Below, in pieces: positions 45,844 to 54,146 of a stretch of 64,000 bases of DNA. The notes beneath the pieces were generated by a model. That model had not been told where the DNA came from. It was given only the letters and a program-made list of their open reading frames with translations, and did not search any database. The stretch spans positions 186,001 through 250,000 of the forward strand of contig NZ_LFIO01001733.1 of NCBI RefSeq assembly GCF_001187535.1, read 5' to 3'. Position 1 is the first letter of the stretch. Each line of letters opens with the position of its first letter. This stretch comes from Rhizobium ecuadorense (lineage in GTDB: Bacteria > Pseudomonadota > Alphaproteobacteria > Rhizobiales > Rhizobiaceae). The position numbers and the translations under genes are program-made.

Positions 45844-46026
45844 ATGAACCGATTTCTCACATTTATCGCTGCCGGGGCGCTGCTCGGCGCGTCCGCGATC
45901 AGCTCATCCTGCACCACGCCTGGCAAGCCCGATCGCGAAGATTTTCAGTACCAGCGGGATACATCGATCAACCCGGCCTGCGCGGGGGGCTTCAGGCCCG
46001 GCAACGCACGCTCGTGCAGTTATTGA
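45844..46026 (+). CDS. Small exported protein
   Basis: 60 aa with a signal peptide (MNRFLTFIAAGALLGASAIS) and a Cys just after it (SSSCTTPG), possibly a lipoprotein although the lipobox is poor. The mature part ends NPACAGGFRPGNARSCSY with two more Cys. Ribosome site GGGGAGAG. Function unknown. Confidence 0.6.
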   Translation: MNRFLTFIAAGALLGASAISSSCTTPGKPDREDFQYQRDTSINPACAGGFRPGNARSCSY

Positions 46027-46137
46027 AGGTGCGAGCGGCCGACATGGGTGCGGAGCATCGCCGCGATTGCCCCAGGGAGCAGCCGCGGTATGACTGCGTC
46101 GCGAGAGGAAGCGCGTTACAGCAATAGGAGTGGTTAG

Positions 46138-46162
46138 GGAACCGCAAGCTCGCCCCGCAGTT
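46138..46162 (+). promoter_or_regulatory. EcfG-type general stress promoter
   Basis: GGAAC, 17-bp spacer, GTT, 50 bp before the tiny membrane-protein gene at 46212. Confidence 0.65.
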
Positions 46163-46211
46163 AAGTCAACGGGTCACGGTTGGCTCAATTCAAACAGGAG
46201 AACGGTTCCCA

Positions 46212-46286
46212 ATGAACAATTTGATCTGGCTTGTCGGCGCTGTCGTCATCGTGCTCGCGATTTTGAGCTTCTTTGGCTTTCGCTGA
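46212..46286 (+). CDS. Tiny single-helix membrane protein
   Basis: 24 aa reading MNNLIWLVGAVVIVLAILSF then FGFR. Almost entirely a membrane helix. CAGGAGAACGG precedes the ATG with good spacing, and an EcfG-type promoter lies upstream. Similar 23-25-residue proteins occur widely in rhizobia; role unknown, probably envelope stress. Confidence 0.7.
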   Translation: MNNLIWLVGAVVIVLAILSFFGFR

Positions 46287-46557
46287 TTGATGTAAATTGT
46301 GGCGATGGGCCCTCTCTCCACGCCGATCGGATGGAGATGAGACCCTCTGACGCCGATCTTCGGAGCGACTTGTCTCTGTCGGCTTTGGCGGGCCGAACGC
46401 TGTTTGCGCGTGTTGTCCGCTGAGCGTCGAACCGCGCTCCATTGCCGTTTCGTCAATAATCCACCGAATGACGCTCGGATAGGCTACATCACCCCCCTCG
46501 ACTTCCTTTACAGTCAAGCGTTTCGGCCTACCCCGGGGCCGGTCGCGAGGGAATTCG

Positions 46558-47289
46558 ATGGAACGTCTTGGCGTGCATAAAGCGACTGAATCCAGGAAGC
46601 GGGCTGCAGAAGCCGATCACTCCGGTTCTGCCCGGGATGTTTCAGTTGTCAAAGTCGGCGACTGCCTGCTGGGGTACAAGGCGGCGCAGCGTCGTGCGCG
46701 AGGCGGCCACTGGAACCATTTCCGCGGCCGGATGCGCGAGATCGAAAAATTGATCCGGCATCGCCATGGCGACATCGTACCCGAGGCGGACGACGCATTG
46801 ATCTATGTCGAGGTGATCGCCAGCCTCGCCCTTGTCGAATTCGGACAAGACTTCGTCGACGTGGTTCTCGGCTGGGCGGCGCGATGGCTTCCCTGGGCTG
46901 GGAAAGCCGACGTGGAGGAGATCATCTACGAGCGGACGAAGGTGCGTTTTTCCGCCTTGTCGGCCGACGCGCTCGGCCATGCGCTGCATGTGAGCTACGC
47001 CGAACGGTGCGCCCTCGATATCCGCACGATCGGCGCCTTCGATGTGCCGAAGGCGAAAAGAGCAAGGCTTCAAAAGGAAAAGCGGCGCCAGCGCAACCGA
47101 AGCCGGAAAGAGGAGCAACGCCGCGCCGCCGGCGCGCTTCCCAGAGCCGACTATCTCGCCAATTCCTTCAGCCAGGCCCGCCCCTGGGACGCTTTCGGCA
47201 TCAGCCGCCGGACATGGGAGCGCCGCGGCAAACCCATGCCGGGGGCCGAGGCGATATCGGATTGCGGTTCGATGCCGCTGGCCGCTTAG
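46558..47289 (+). CDS. Hypothetical protein, mobile-element type C-terminus
   Basis: 243 aa, unrecognised overall. The middle is helical (EIIYERTKVRFSALSADALG). The C-terminus has a highly basic segment (KRARLQKEKRRQRNRSRKEE) then DYLANSFSQARPWDAFGISR and RTWERRGK, an HTH-like ending I associate with phage- and plasmid-borne proteins. Convergent with the broken monooxygenase, overlapping by 4 bp. May be residue of an old insertion. Confidence 0.55.
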   Translation: MERLGVHKATESRKRAAEADHSGSARDVSVVKVGDCLLGYKAAQRRARGGHWNHFRGRMREIEKLIRHRHGDIVPEADDALIYVEVIASLALVEFGQDFVDVVLGWAARWLPWAGKADVEEIIYERTKVRFSALSADALGHALHVSYAERCALDIRTIGAFDVPKAKRARLQKEKRRQRNRSRKEEQRRAAGALPRADYLANSFSQARPWDAFGISRRTWERRGKPMPGAEAISDCGSMPLAA

Positions 47290-48801
47290 GCCGGAGTCTT
47301 TTCGGCATTGGCCGGTGGTCCGAACCAGGTCGTCATCGCCTCGTGGAGACCATCCGGCTTGCCCTCGCCCACCCACGCCACATAGCCGTCGGGCCGGATC
47401 AGCACTGCGGTTGGGGCGGAGACCGCGCCCAGCACCGGCAGCTCCCATGCGCCGTCATAGCTGGCGTCAACCAACTGGACGCGGGCTGACCATGGCGTGA
47501 TGTCGAGGCTGCCGGGTGCGCCGAGATTCAACAGCGCTGGCCGCGCATTTTGGAGCAGCACATAGACGCGGAGCGGGCCATCGGGCGTGGTGAGGTCGAG
47601 GTCGGGCATGCGGCGGCCGCGCAGCGGATGCCCCTCGCCGAACTCGTAATGGATGGCCAGTCCGGACATTTCGGCGGCGATCTTTTTGCGGGGCTCGTCG
47701 ATCGCGAGGAGTTCCAGGACGATCTCCCGCAAGGCTTCGGTGCGGTCATCGGTCCGTTGCAAGGCGACCTGCGCCATCGTCGCGCGCAGCACGCGGGCGG
47801 CCACCGGATGCCGCTCGGCGTGATAGGTGTCGAGCAAGCTTTCCGGCGATATTCCTTTCACCACCTGCGCCAGCTTCCAGCCGAGATTGACGGCATCCTG
47901 CACGCCGGTGTTGAGGCCCTGCCCGCCCACCGGAGAATGCACATGCGCGGCATCGCCGGCCAGGAAGATGCGGCCGTTGCGGTAAGCCGCCGCCTGCCGC
48001 GACATCGGTGAACCTGGAAATCCACCTTAAGCTGTGGATTCCAAAATCCGTTCCGCATGACTCGATCAGGGTTTGCCTGAGGTCGCCGAGCGTCGGTTCG
48101 CTTGTAGTAGCGCCGGCAGTCTTTTCCGTCACCATGACGTTGATCGGACCTTCACTGGCAAAGACGACCTTGCCGTCGCGGATTTCATATTCCTCGCGGC
48201 CGAAGGCATGCATGCCGAGCGCCGTGCGATGGACGCCGAGCGGCGGCTCCTCCTCCATCTCGGCCTCGGCCAGAATATTGCTGGTCGTCGCATCCCATCC
48301 CGGAAATTCAATGCCCGCGATCTTGCGAACCAGACTGCGGCCGCCATCGCAGCCGACGAGGTAGCCTGCCCTGAGCTGGAAACCATCGGAGAGTTCAATG
48401 GTGACGCCGGTATCGTCCTGCGCAAATCCGGTCAGCTCGCGGCCACGATAGATCGTCACCGGCAGTTCGCCGACCCATCCGGCCAGAATGCGCTCGATAT
48501 GCTTCTGCCGCAGCGCCAGCCCGTAATTGTGCCGTGTCGGAAAATCGCTGATATCGAGCCGCGTGACGGCAAACCCGGTGACCTGGGCGATCTGCCCTGC
48601 CGCGAGAAACCGGTCGACCACGCCCCGCTGATCGAGAACCTCGAGCGTGCGCGCGCTCAGCCCACCGGCGCGCGAACCGACGACTTCCTGGTTCGGCCGG
48701 CGCTCGACGAGCGCGACATCGACACCTGCCAGAGCCAATTCGCCCGCCAGCATCAGCCCCGTCGGCCCTCCTCCGGCAATCACGACGGCATGTTCTCTCA
48801 T
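47286..48801 (-). pseudogene. FAD-dependent aromatic monooxygenase, frameshifted
   Basis: N-terminal part from MREHAVVIAGGGPTGLMLAG (ribosome site GAGGAG) runs in one frame to SLRWISRFTD at about 48004, then the C-terminal part continues in the next frame as SRQAAAYRNGRIFLAGDAAH to the end. Removing one G after the GAT codon restores a continuous protein of about 500 aa. All family motifs are otherwise intact, so this is a recent one-base insertion (or a two-base loss) or a sequencing error. Confidence 0.85.
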
Positions 48802-49132
48802 CTGCAAACTCCTCAGTTCCGAGGCCGATATCTCAGAACTCCAAGAAACGCCCAACCACTGCGGAGCGCCAAATTGACCCGGCCTGCCGGGTGACGATTT
48901 TGCCTGTCGCAGGTTGTTCTCCCTATAAATAGAGATCTCTACTGGTTGGAAGGACTTGCGACAGGAATTTCCGCCTTGCTTTTCGAAGCCATATTGATTG
49001 CCGCTTGCTGCTTTCCTGCCGGAGAATCCAGGCTTTTCAACACGACCTGACCGGGTGGGCGCGGATGCGGCAAGCGCTTCCCGGAATCACCCTTCGTGCT
49101 CGAAAGCGATCATTCGAATATTTGCTACAGCC
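48802..49132. other. Monooxygenase promoter region
   Basis: No gene seen. TAGAGATCTCTA (48930-48941) is a perfect 12-bp palindrome in an A/T-rich patch, suited to a TetR- or MarR-type regulator of the monooxygenase; no regulator gene is adjacent. Confidence 0.5.
48930..48941. promoter_or_regulatory. Perfect palindrome, candidate operator
   Basis: TAGAGATCTCTA, 129 bp upstream of the broken monooxygenase start. Confidence 0.4.
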
Positions 49133-49303
49133 TCACTGCGGCGGCGGCGCCTTTTGCGGAATCGTCTCGGCCGCCGGCTGCTCGGACGGATCGGCGGGAT
49201 GGCCATAGATGGTATAAACGGCCCCCGCCAGAACGCCCAGGACGAGAAGAGCGAGTACGTACAACATCATCCCACGGATTGCCGTTTTCGGTGTCCTGTC
49301 CAT
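49133..49303 (-). CDS. Small single-pass membrane protein
   Basis: 56 aa from MDRTPKTAIRG (GGAGATCC upstream). One membrane helix (MMLYVLALLVLGVLAGAVY) and a Pro/Ala-rich tail ending QKAPPPQ. Function unknown; its position beside CsbD suggests a stress role. Confidence 0.6.
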   Translation of the reverse strand: MDRTPKTAIRGMMLYVLALLVLGVLAGAVYTIYGHPADPSEQPAAETIPQKAPPPQ

Positions 49304-49480
49304 GAGGATCTCCAAGATTGCTCAGTGTTCAAATTCACTGCGAGCACTTCCGGTTCCGAGAATGGAAGTCTGTCGATGACGCTTTTCCCACATGCCGCGT
49401 TGCACTTCATCGAAGCCGCGACCTGCACAGATAAGCCGCCGACCAAAAGCCGGCGGCTTAAGACAGGCGAGTCTCGCTGA

Positions 49481-49684
49481 TTACCAGGGCTGGCGGCCGT
49501 ACCAGTCGTCGATGTCTCTTTTCGCACGGTCTTTTTCGTAGCCGTAGCGCTCCTGGATCTTGCCTTCGAGCTGATCGCGCTTGCCATCGATGACGTCAAG
49601 GTCATCGTCAGTGAGCTTGCCCCACTGCTCCTTCACCTTGCCCTTCATCTGCTTCCAGTTACCTTCAACGCGATTCCAATCCAT
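49481..49684 (-). CDS. CsbD family stress protein
   Basis: 67-aa hydrophilic protein. MDWNRVEGNWKQMKGKVKEQ and WGKLTDDDLDVIDGKRDQLE form the CsbD domain; CsbD proteins are abundant under sigma-factor-controlled stress. The ATG follows AGGAGGAAATAC and an EcfG-type promoter ends 31 bp upstream. Confidence 0.92.
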   Translation of the reverse strand: MDWNRVEGNWKQMKGKVKEQWGKLTDDDLDVIDGKRDQLEGKIQERYGYEKDRAKRDIDDWYGRQPW

Positions 49685-49714
49685 GGGTATTTCCTCCTAT
49701 CGTTGGAATAGAGG

Positions 49715-49739
49715 AACGGGGATGAAGGGTAAGTGTTCC
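49715..49739 (-). promoter_or_regulatory. EcfG-type general stress promoter for csbD-like gene
   Basis: On the minus strand GGAAC (49739-49735), 17-bp spacer, GTT (49717-49715). Confidence 0.7.
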
Positions 49740-49812
49740 GATGATATTGGGCGACGCGAGACCCGATGGTGCGGGTCGATTTCATGAACAATCGCGTAGC
49801 GGTGGTGACGCG

Positions 49813-49837
49813 GGAACAATCAGATCCGGATCTGGTT
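49813..49837 (+). promoter_or_regulatory. EcfG-type general stress promoter
   Basis: GGAAC, 17-bp spacer, GTT, 33 bp before the 75-aa membrane-protein gene. It lies back-to-back with the csbD promoter. Confidence 0.7.
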
Positions 49838-49870
49838 TAGCCTACACCCTGGTCCCTAGCGGAGGCGACG

Positions 49871-50098
49871 ATGTGGGCAATCCTGATCGGTGCGGCCCTG
49901 ATAATTGGAGGCGTTGTTGTTCTCTTTCGGTCGGCGCTCAGCCGAAGGCCGAGTGACCCGCACCAGATGCCGCAAGGCGGCAGCACCCTCGAACCGCGGC
50001 ACCAAGGCCTGAGGTTCCTCGGCGTATCGCAAAATTGGCCAGCCATGGCTGTGATTGCGGTTGGCGCACTTCTCTTGGCTTTTGGCGGATATTCATGA
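49871..50098 (+). CDS. Small membrane protein under stress promoter
   Basis: 75 aa, two predicted helices: MWAILIGAALIIGGVVVLF and MAVIAVGALLLAFGGY. Ribosome site GGAGGCGACG. Function unknown; the promoter points to the general stress response. Confidence 0.7.
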   Translation: MWAILIGAALIIGGVVVLFRSALSRRPSDPHQMPQGGSTLEPRHQGLRFLGVSQNWPAMAVIAVGALLLAFGGYS

Positions 50099-50259
50099 CA
50101 ACGAGCCGCGCTCGACCGGCGACCTGCGCGTGGTGAAAGAGATTCTGCAGCGGATCGAGGCGACGCAGAAGCGGTCGACCAACTAAAACGGCCGTGTGAC
50201 GCGTGTGACTTTTTTGCGGTCACAAATCTCACAAATTTTCCGGTAAATTATTGATTTTA

Positions 50260-50305
50260 TGGTGAGAGCGTCGGGGTTCGAACCCGAGACCTACTGATTA
50301 AAAGT
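50260..50305. other. Attachment site (att), distal copy of tRNA-Lys 3' half
   Basis: 46 bases (TGGTGAGAGCGTCGGGG to GATTAAAAGT) identical to 61055-61100, the CCA-to-anticodon-loop part of the tRNA-Lys gene. After one mismatch a further AGTTGC also matches. It marks the left boundary of the integrated element. Confidence 0.92.
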
Positions 50306-50436
50306 AAGTTGCAGACCAGATTCTAGCGCCAACAGTCACCAGCATGACAGCTCCATACATTCATAAATACGGCAAGTTTTACAGTTATTTAGACCATCAC
50401 TAATAAACACTCGCCAACACTTGCAATCCCTCTTAT

Positions 50437-50460
50437 AATTTTCCCCCAGGTTTCCCCCGG
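50437..50460. repeat. Left tandem CCCCC motif, candidate integrase arm site
   Basis: AATTTTCCCCCAGG followed by TTTCCCCCGG, a doubled motif matching that at 60965-60990 near the other end. Confidence 0.5.
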
Positions 50461-50491
50461 ATGTTCCGGGGAAAATATTGAGGGGTGGAAA

Positions 50492-51781
50492 ATGACAAGG
50501 GCGAAGAGCGCATTTACATCAAAATGGGTCGATTCCGTCCAGGCGACGGACAAGCGGCAAGAGATACCCGACCCCAGCTTGAGGGGGTTCTACCTCATCA
50601 TCCAGCCGGCTCCGGGGGCGGCGAAGAGTTGGGCTGTGCGCTACAAAGGCAAGCCTAAATTTACGATCGGCAGCGTCGCGGCGTGGAGCCTCGCGGATGC
50701 CCGTAAGGAAGCTGGGCGCGTCATGCGCGCCCTTGACGAGGGCCGTGATCCGCACGCCGAAAAAAAGGAGGCGACCAGCGATGATAATCTCACCGAGAAT
50801 GTGCTCGACGAATTTCTGAAACGACACGTCAAGGCGAAGAACAACGGTCGCACCGCCTACGATGTAGAGAATACGATCAGGCGGGAGATCAAGCCGAAAA
50901 TGAAAGGGAAGATGATCACGGCTATCCGCCGCCGTGATGTCATCAGTCTGCTGGACGACATGGTTGACCGCGGCGTGCCGACCATGGCGGTGAGGACCTA
51001 TGCGCTGCTTAAGAAATTTTTCAATTGGTGCATTGAACGGGGAATTCTCGAAGTTTCGCCTATGGGCGGTCTGAAGCCTCCCGCGACAGTGGAAGCCCGT
51101 GACCGGGTTCTTTCTGACACGGAGCTTCGCTGGGCATGGCTCGCGGCGGACGAGATCGGATGGCCTTTCGGGCCTCTATTCAAAATGTTGGCAGTGACGG
51201 CCCAGCGCAAGGAGGAAGTAGCAGGAGCATCCCGCTCAGAATTCGACTTGAAAGCCAGAGACCCCGTGTGGGTTATCCCGCCAGCGAGGGCTAAGAACGG
51301 CCGCGAGCATCTTGTGCCGGTCACGCCGCTGGCGATCAGTCTTATCGAGTCGCTGCCTGTTATCAATGCGTCAGATCTCCTCTTTACTACCAACGGCGAA
51401 ACGACCGTGGGCGGCTTTTCCAAGGCCAAGGAACGACTAGATGCCGCGATGTTGAAGATCGCTCGCAGAGAGGCACAGGAACGGTGCAACGATCCGGAGG
51501 AAGTCAAGATCGCACCGTGGGTATTGCATGATTTCAGGCGAACGGCGGCAAGCGGTATGGCTGCACAAGGGGTTCAACCCCATGTCATTGAGGCCGTGCT
51601 GAATCATAAGAGCGGCGCGATCAAAGGCGTCGCAGCAGTATACAATCGCTACGACTATGATCGCGAGAAAAAACAGGCCCTGACAGGTTGGGAGAGACAC
51701 GTCAGGTCGATCATCGCCGCCGAACCGGGTTCTAATGTCATTTCGTTCGGCAAGGTAACCTTGCGGGAGACCGGCGAATAA
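50492..51781 (+). CDS. int: Tyrosine recombinase / integrase (P4-type, DUF4102)
   Basis: 429 aa. N-terminal DUF4102 arm-binding domain (LRGFYLIIQPAPGAAKSWAV), SAM-like core-binding domain, then the catalytic domain with AVTAQRKEEVAGASRSEF (first Arg), VLHDFRRTAASGMA (HxxR), VLNHKSG (His) and the nucleophile tyrosine in VYNRYDYDREK. It should integrate and excise the element at the tRNA-Lys att site. Ribosome site GAGGGGTGG. Confidence 0.95.
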   Translation: MTRAKSAFTSKWVDSVQATDKRQEIPDPSLRGFYLIIQPAPGAAKSWAVRYKGKPKFTIGSVAAWSLADARKEAGRVMRALDEGRDPHAEKKEATSDDNLTENVLDEFLKRHVKAKNNGRTAYDVENTIRREIKPKMKGKMITAIRRRDVISLLDDMVDRGVPTMAVRTYALLKKFFNWCIERGILEVSPMGGLKPPATVEARDRVLSDTELRWAWLAADEIGWPFGPLFKMLAVTAQRKEEVAGASRSEFDLKARDPVWVIPPARAKNGREHLVPVTPLAISLIESLPVINASDLLFTTNGETTVGGFSKAKERLDAAMLKIARREAQERCNDPEEVKIAPWVLHDFRRTAASGMAAQGVQPHVIEAVLNHKSGAIKGVAAVYNRYDYDREKKQALTGWERHVRSIIAAEPGSNVISFGKVTLRETGE

Positions 51782-51827
51782 AATCGCGTGATTTCCTTGT
51801 GATCCGGCATATTGGTGAGTTGTATGC

Positions 51828-51884
51828 GCAAGCTTTGCTTGCCAAAAAGTGAGGCGATGACTGTATACCGCAAGTTTTACTTGC
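51828..51884. promoter_or_regulatory. Two GCAAG-N5-CTTGC palindromes
   Basis: GCAAGCTTTGCTTGC (51828-51842) and GCAAGTTTTACTTGC (51870-51884), spaced 42 bp start to start, about four helical turns. They lie between integrase and the excisionase-like gene and look like paired binding sites for an element-encoded regulator. Confidence 0.5.
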
Positions 51885-52033
51885 AGGTAAATAAAATTAC
51901 TGGATGTAAATACTGTTTGCATTGAGCGCAGGTGTTGTCGTTTGATGGGAGTTGATTTGGTTCGGTAGTGGCCTTGGAAGGTCGCCTGGAGTGCCAAGCC
52001 GAAGAGGTTCCTAACGACAGAGAAGGCACGCTC

Positions 52034-52297
52034 ATGGCCAAGAAATTTATTACCAGGGCGCAAGTCAGGAAGCGCTACGGCGGCATCTCCGACATGACGA
52101 TCACGAGATGGCTTAGGGCCGGTCGCATTCCAGAACCGGCGCTGATCGCCAATCGACATTATTTTGACGAGGACGAGCTTGATGAGGCTGATCGCCGGGC
52201 GAAGTCCGACTACCGGCGCACACGGGCTGAACCGCCGAAGCACGTGCCGCCGCAGCTCAAGGCTGCTGAGGAAGAGAGCGCGCCGGGTGACTCATGA
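52034..52297 (+). CDS. AlpA/excisionase-like HTH protein
   Basis: 87 aa from MAKKFITRAQVRKRYGG (AGAAGG upstream). MerR-like winged HTH (YGGISDMTITRWLRAGRIPE) then a linker (RHYFDEDELDEADRR). Small proteins of this type act as recombination directionality factors or as activators of the element; located right after the integrase. Confidence 0.75.
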   Translation: MAKKFITRAQVRKRYGGISDMTITRWLRAGRIPEPALIANRHYFDEDELDEADRRAKSDYRRTRAEPPKHVPPQLKAAEEESAPGDS

Positions 52298-52653
52298 AGC
52301 AACAAATACGGCGAAGGCCGCTCGCTGGTGCAGCGTGCGGCCTTCAAAAAGATGTCTTACCACGGCAGCGGTTGGACAGCGAGGAGCCTACTCCTCCATC
52401 GCCTGAAGTTCAACGGCTCGACCGTGTCCGCCGCCACAAATGGCTGCTCGCGCACATCCGCTCGTCCCGCGGCGATTTCACACGCGAAGTGGAATCCCGA
52501 CGCCGGTTGCTGTCATCGCTCGAACCGCCGCCCGATGGTCCGTTTCTGGTTTCGATCGAAGCGGCGTGGCAGCGGTTGTATGCCGATTACGCGCGACATC
52601 GAAGGATGACTCCTTACCCCGTCAGGAAGGGGAGCGAGCGACGTGGCAGATGA
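52294..52653 (+). CDS. Hypothetical element protein
   Basis: 119 aa, very basic, unrecognised. Overlaps the previous stop (ATGA) and the next start by 11 bp, so it belongs to the early operon. Confidence 0.55.
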   Translation: MKQQIRRRPLAGAACGLQKDVLPRQRLDSEEPTPPSPEVQRLDRVRRHKWLLAHIRSSRGDFTREVESRRRLLSSLEPPPDGPFLVSIEAAWQRLYADYARHRRMTPYPVRKGSERRGR

Positions 52654-53806
52654 ATTCTGGCCGGAGTTCCCGGATGATCCTCCCGAGGTCGGGTCACGAG
52701 AGCAGCCTCGGAGGCGAGGAAACGGCGACAGTAACCGCGATTTCGGGCCGAGGCCGGACGCAGTGCCGCTAGGATACGGTAAGGGCCGCAGGCGGCGGGA
52801 GCGTCCCTATCAGGGCCTCGTCACCACGCAACAATTCATGGGACGCATGCGGCCGCCGGATTACTTGATCGACGGTCTTCTGCTGCGGGGTTCCACTTAT
52901 ACCTTGACCGGCCCTACCGGCCACGGAAAGACGCTCGTGGCGCTCCTGATGGCCATCCGGATTTCGCGCGGGGAATGGTTCTGCGGGCGCAAATGCCGCA
53001 AAGGTCCGGTAGCGTTCTTCGCTGCCGAAAACCCGGACAACGTGCGGATTCAATTTTTCGCCTTGTGTGCGGAAATGGGCATAGAGCCGGAAACCGTCGA
53101 TATCCGTTGGCATGACGGTCTGTTTGCATTGGATACCGCCGTCGCCGCCGTGCGTTCCGATCTGGCACGATGCCCCGACCTCGCCTTCTGCGCCTTCGAT
53201 TCACTTCAAGCGTTTTTTCAGGGTGACGATGATAATGCGAACATGGCGATGCTCGACCTTGCGCTCGATTTCCGCGACCTGACGGCGGCGCATCCCAACA
53301 GACCAGCCTCTCTGATTATCGCCCATCCGATTAAGAATGCTTCGAAGGGTAATCTCCTGCCGCGCGGCGGCTCGGCCATCACCAACGAGCTGGACGGCAA
53401 TCTGACTTGTTGGGCCGACAACGGCATTGTCGAGCTTCATAATCACGGAAAGTTCCGGGGCGTCCCTTTCGACCCGATCAAGCTGGAACTATCGGTTGTC
53501 CGGCCGGAAGGTCTGCTGGATGCGCGCGGCGATCAGATGGGATGCACCATCATTCGTCCCCTGCCAGAAGGCCGCGAAAGTGAAATCTTGCGGCAGGCCG
53601 GCAATAGGGAGGTCGCCATTCTCGAAGCGATCAAGCAGAGCCCTGGTATCAACCAAACCGCGCTGGCTTCGCTTCTGAACGTGGGCCGCGCGACGATCCA
53701 GCGAGACCTTGATGCGCTGACCAAGAAGAAATGGATTCGCGATTACAGCGGCAGAAAAAAAATCTTGGCCGAAGGCGAACGCGCTTTGGAGATGGCCAGA
53801 AAATGA
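52643..53806 (+). CDS. RepA-like AAA ATPase with C-terminal HTH
   Basis: 387 aa. Walker A in LTGPTGHGKTLVALLMAIR, Walker B-like FCAFDSLQAF, and AHPIKNASKGNLLPRGGSAI as in the RSF1010 RepA/AAA_25 hexameric helicases. The C-terminal 70 residues form a winged helix (INQTALASLLNVGRATIQRD). It probably unwinds or initiates replication of the excised element, next to the repeat-rich DNA directly downstream. Confidence 0.82.
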   Translation: MADEFWPEFPDDPPEVGSREQPRRRGNGDSNRDFGPRPDAVPLGYGKGRRRRERPYQGLVTTQQFMGRMRPPDYLIDGLLLRGSTYTLTGPTGHGKTLVALLMAIRISRGEWFCGRKCRKGPVAFFAAENPDNVRIQFFALCAEMGIEPETVDIRWHDGLFALDTAVAAVRSDLARCPDLAFCAFDSLQAFFQGDDDNANMAMLDLALDFRDLTAAHPNRPASLIIAHPIKNASKGNLLPRGGSAITNELDGNLTCWADNGIVELHNHGKFRGVPFDPIKLELSVVRPEGLLDARGDQMGCTIIRPLPEGRESEILRQAGNREVAILEAIKQSPGINQTALASLLNVGRATIQRDLDALTKKKWIRDYSGRKKILAEGERALEMARK

Positions 53807-54075
53807 CCCCGATACAACCGAGCGAAAAGCCACAACCAAAATCAAAAATACCCCCCGAAAAACAGTGGGCAGGTGCCCACCCCTACTTTTACATTTGGTT
53901 GTACCTGCCCACCGCAAAAGTTGTGCGGGCGGACTTTCGAAATTCATTAATCGCAGCAAGAGCTTACGCGGAAAGTTGTGCGGGCACTTTGCGGGCAGCG
54001 ATTCGGAAGCGGTGGGGGTGCCCGCCCATGCCCATTCCTAGGGGATGGGCAGTGGGCACCCAGCGCCGAATTTGA
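53803..54075 (+). CDS. Possible small element protein over repeat region
   Basis: 90 aa starting MTPIQPSEKPQPKSK with an ATGA overlap to the ATPase gene. No family match; the repeats that define the candidate origin lie within it, so it may be either a gene or a chance frame. Confidence 0.35.
   Translation: MTPIQPSEKPQPKSKIPPEKQWAGAHPYFYIWLYLPTAKVVRADFRNSLIAARAYAESCAGTLRAAIRKRWGCPPMPIPRGWAVGTQRRI
53865..54060. repeat. Repeat-rich candidate replication origin
   Basis: GTGGGCAGGTGCCCAC palindrome (53865-53880), its reverse arm ACCTGCCCAC (53903-53912), two exact 14-bp direct repeats AAAGTTGTGCGGGC (53917-53930 and 53972-53985), and the related pair GGGTGCCCGCCCATGCCC / GGATGGGCAGTGGGCACC around 54016-54060. 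The iterated GGGCA/TGCCC pattern beside a RepA-like gene is what an iteron origin looks like; this is inference. Confidence 0.5.
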
Positions 54076-54146
54076 CCCATTCCAAAGCCATTTAGACGGC
54101 AATGCCCGGAGCCGACGATCCGGCGGAAGAGGAGAGGAGAACGGCG

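Noticed and set aside
46185-46517. 110-codon minus-strand frame between the tiny membrane protein and the 243-aa gene
   Set aside because: It runs antisense through the supported 24-aa gene and its ribosome site, and the residues after the first 30 look random.
49316-49360. Possible EcfG promoter before the 56-aa membrane protein
   Set aside because: GGAAC is present on the minus strand (49358-49354) but no GTT occurs at 16-17 bp spacing.
50097-50186. Open stretch reading NEPRSTGDLRVVKEILQRIE before the left att site
   Set aside because: Protein-like, but without a start codon or upstream part; perhaps the tail of a gene lost at the insertion. Not enough to annotate.
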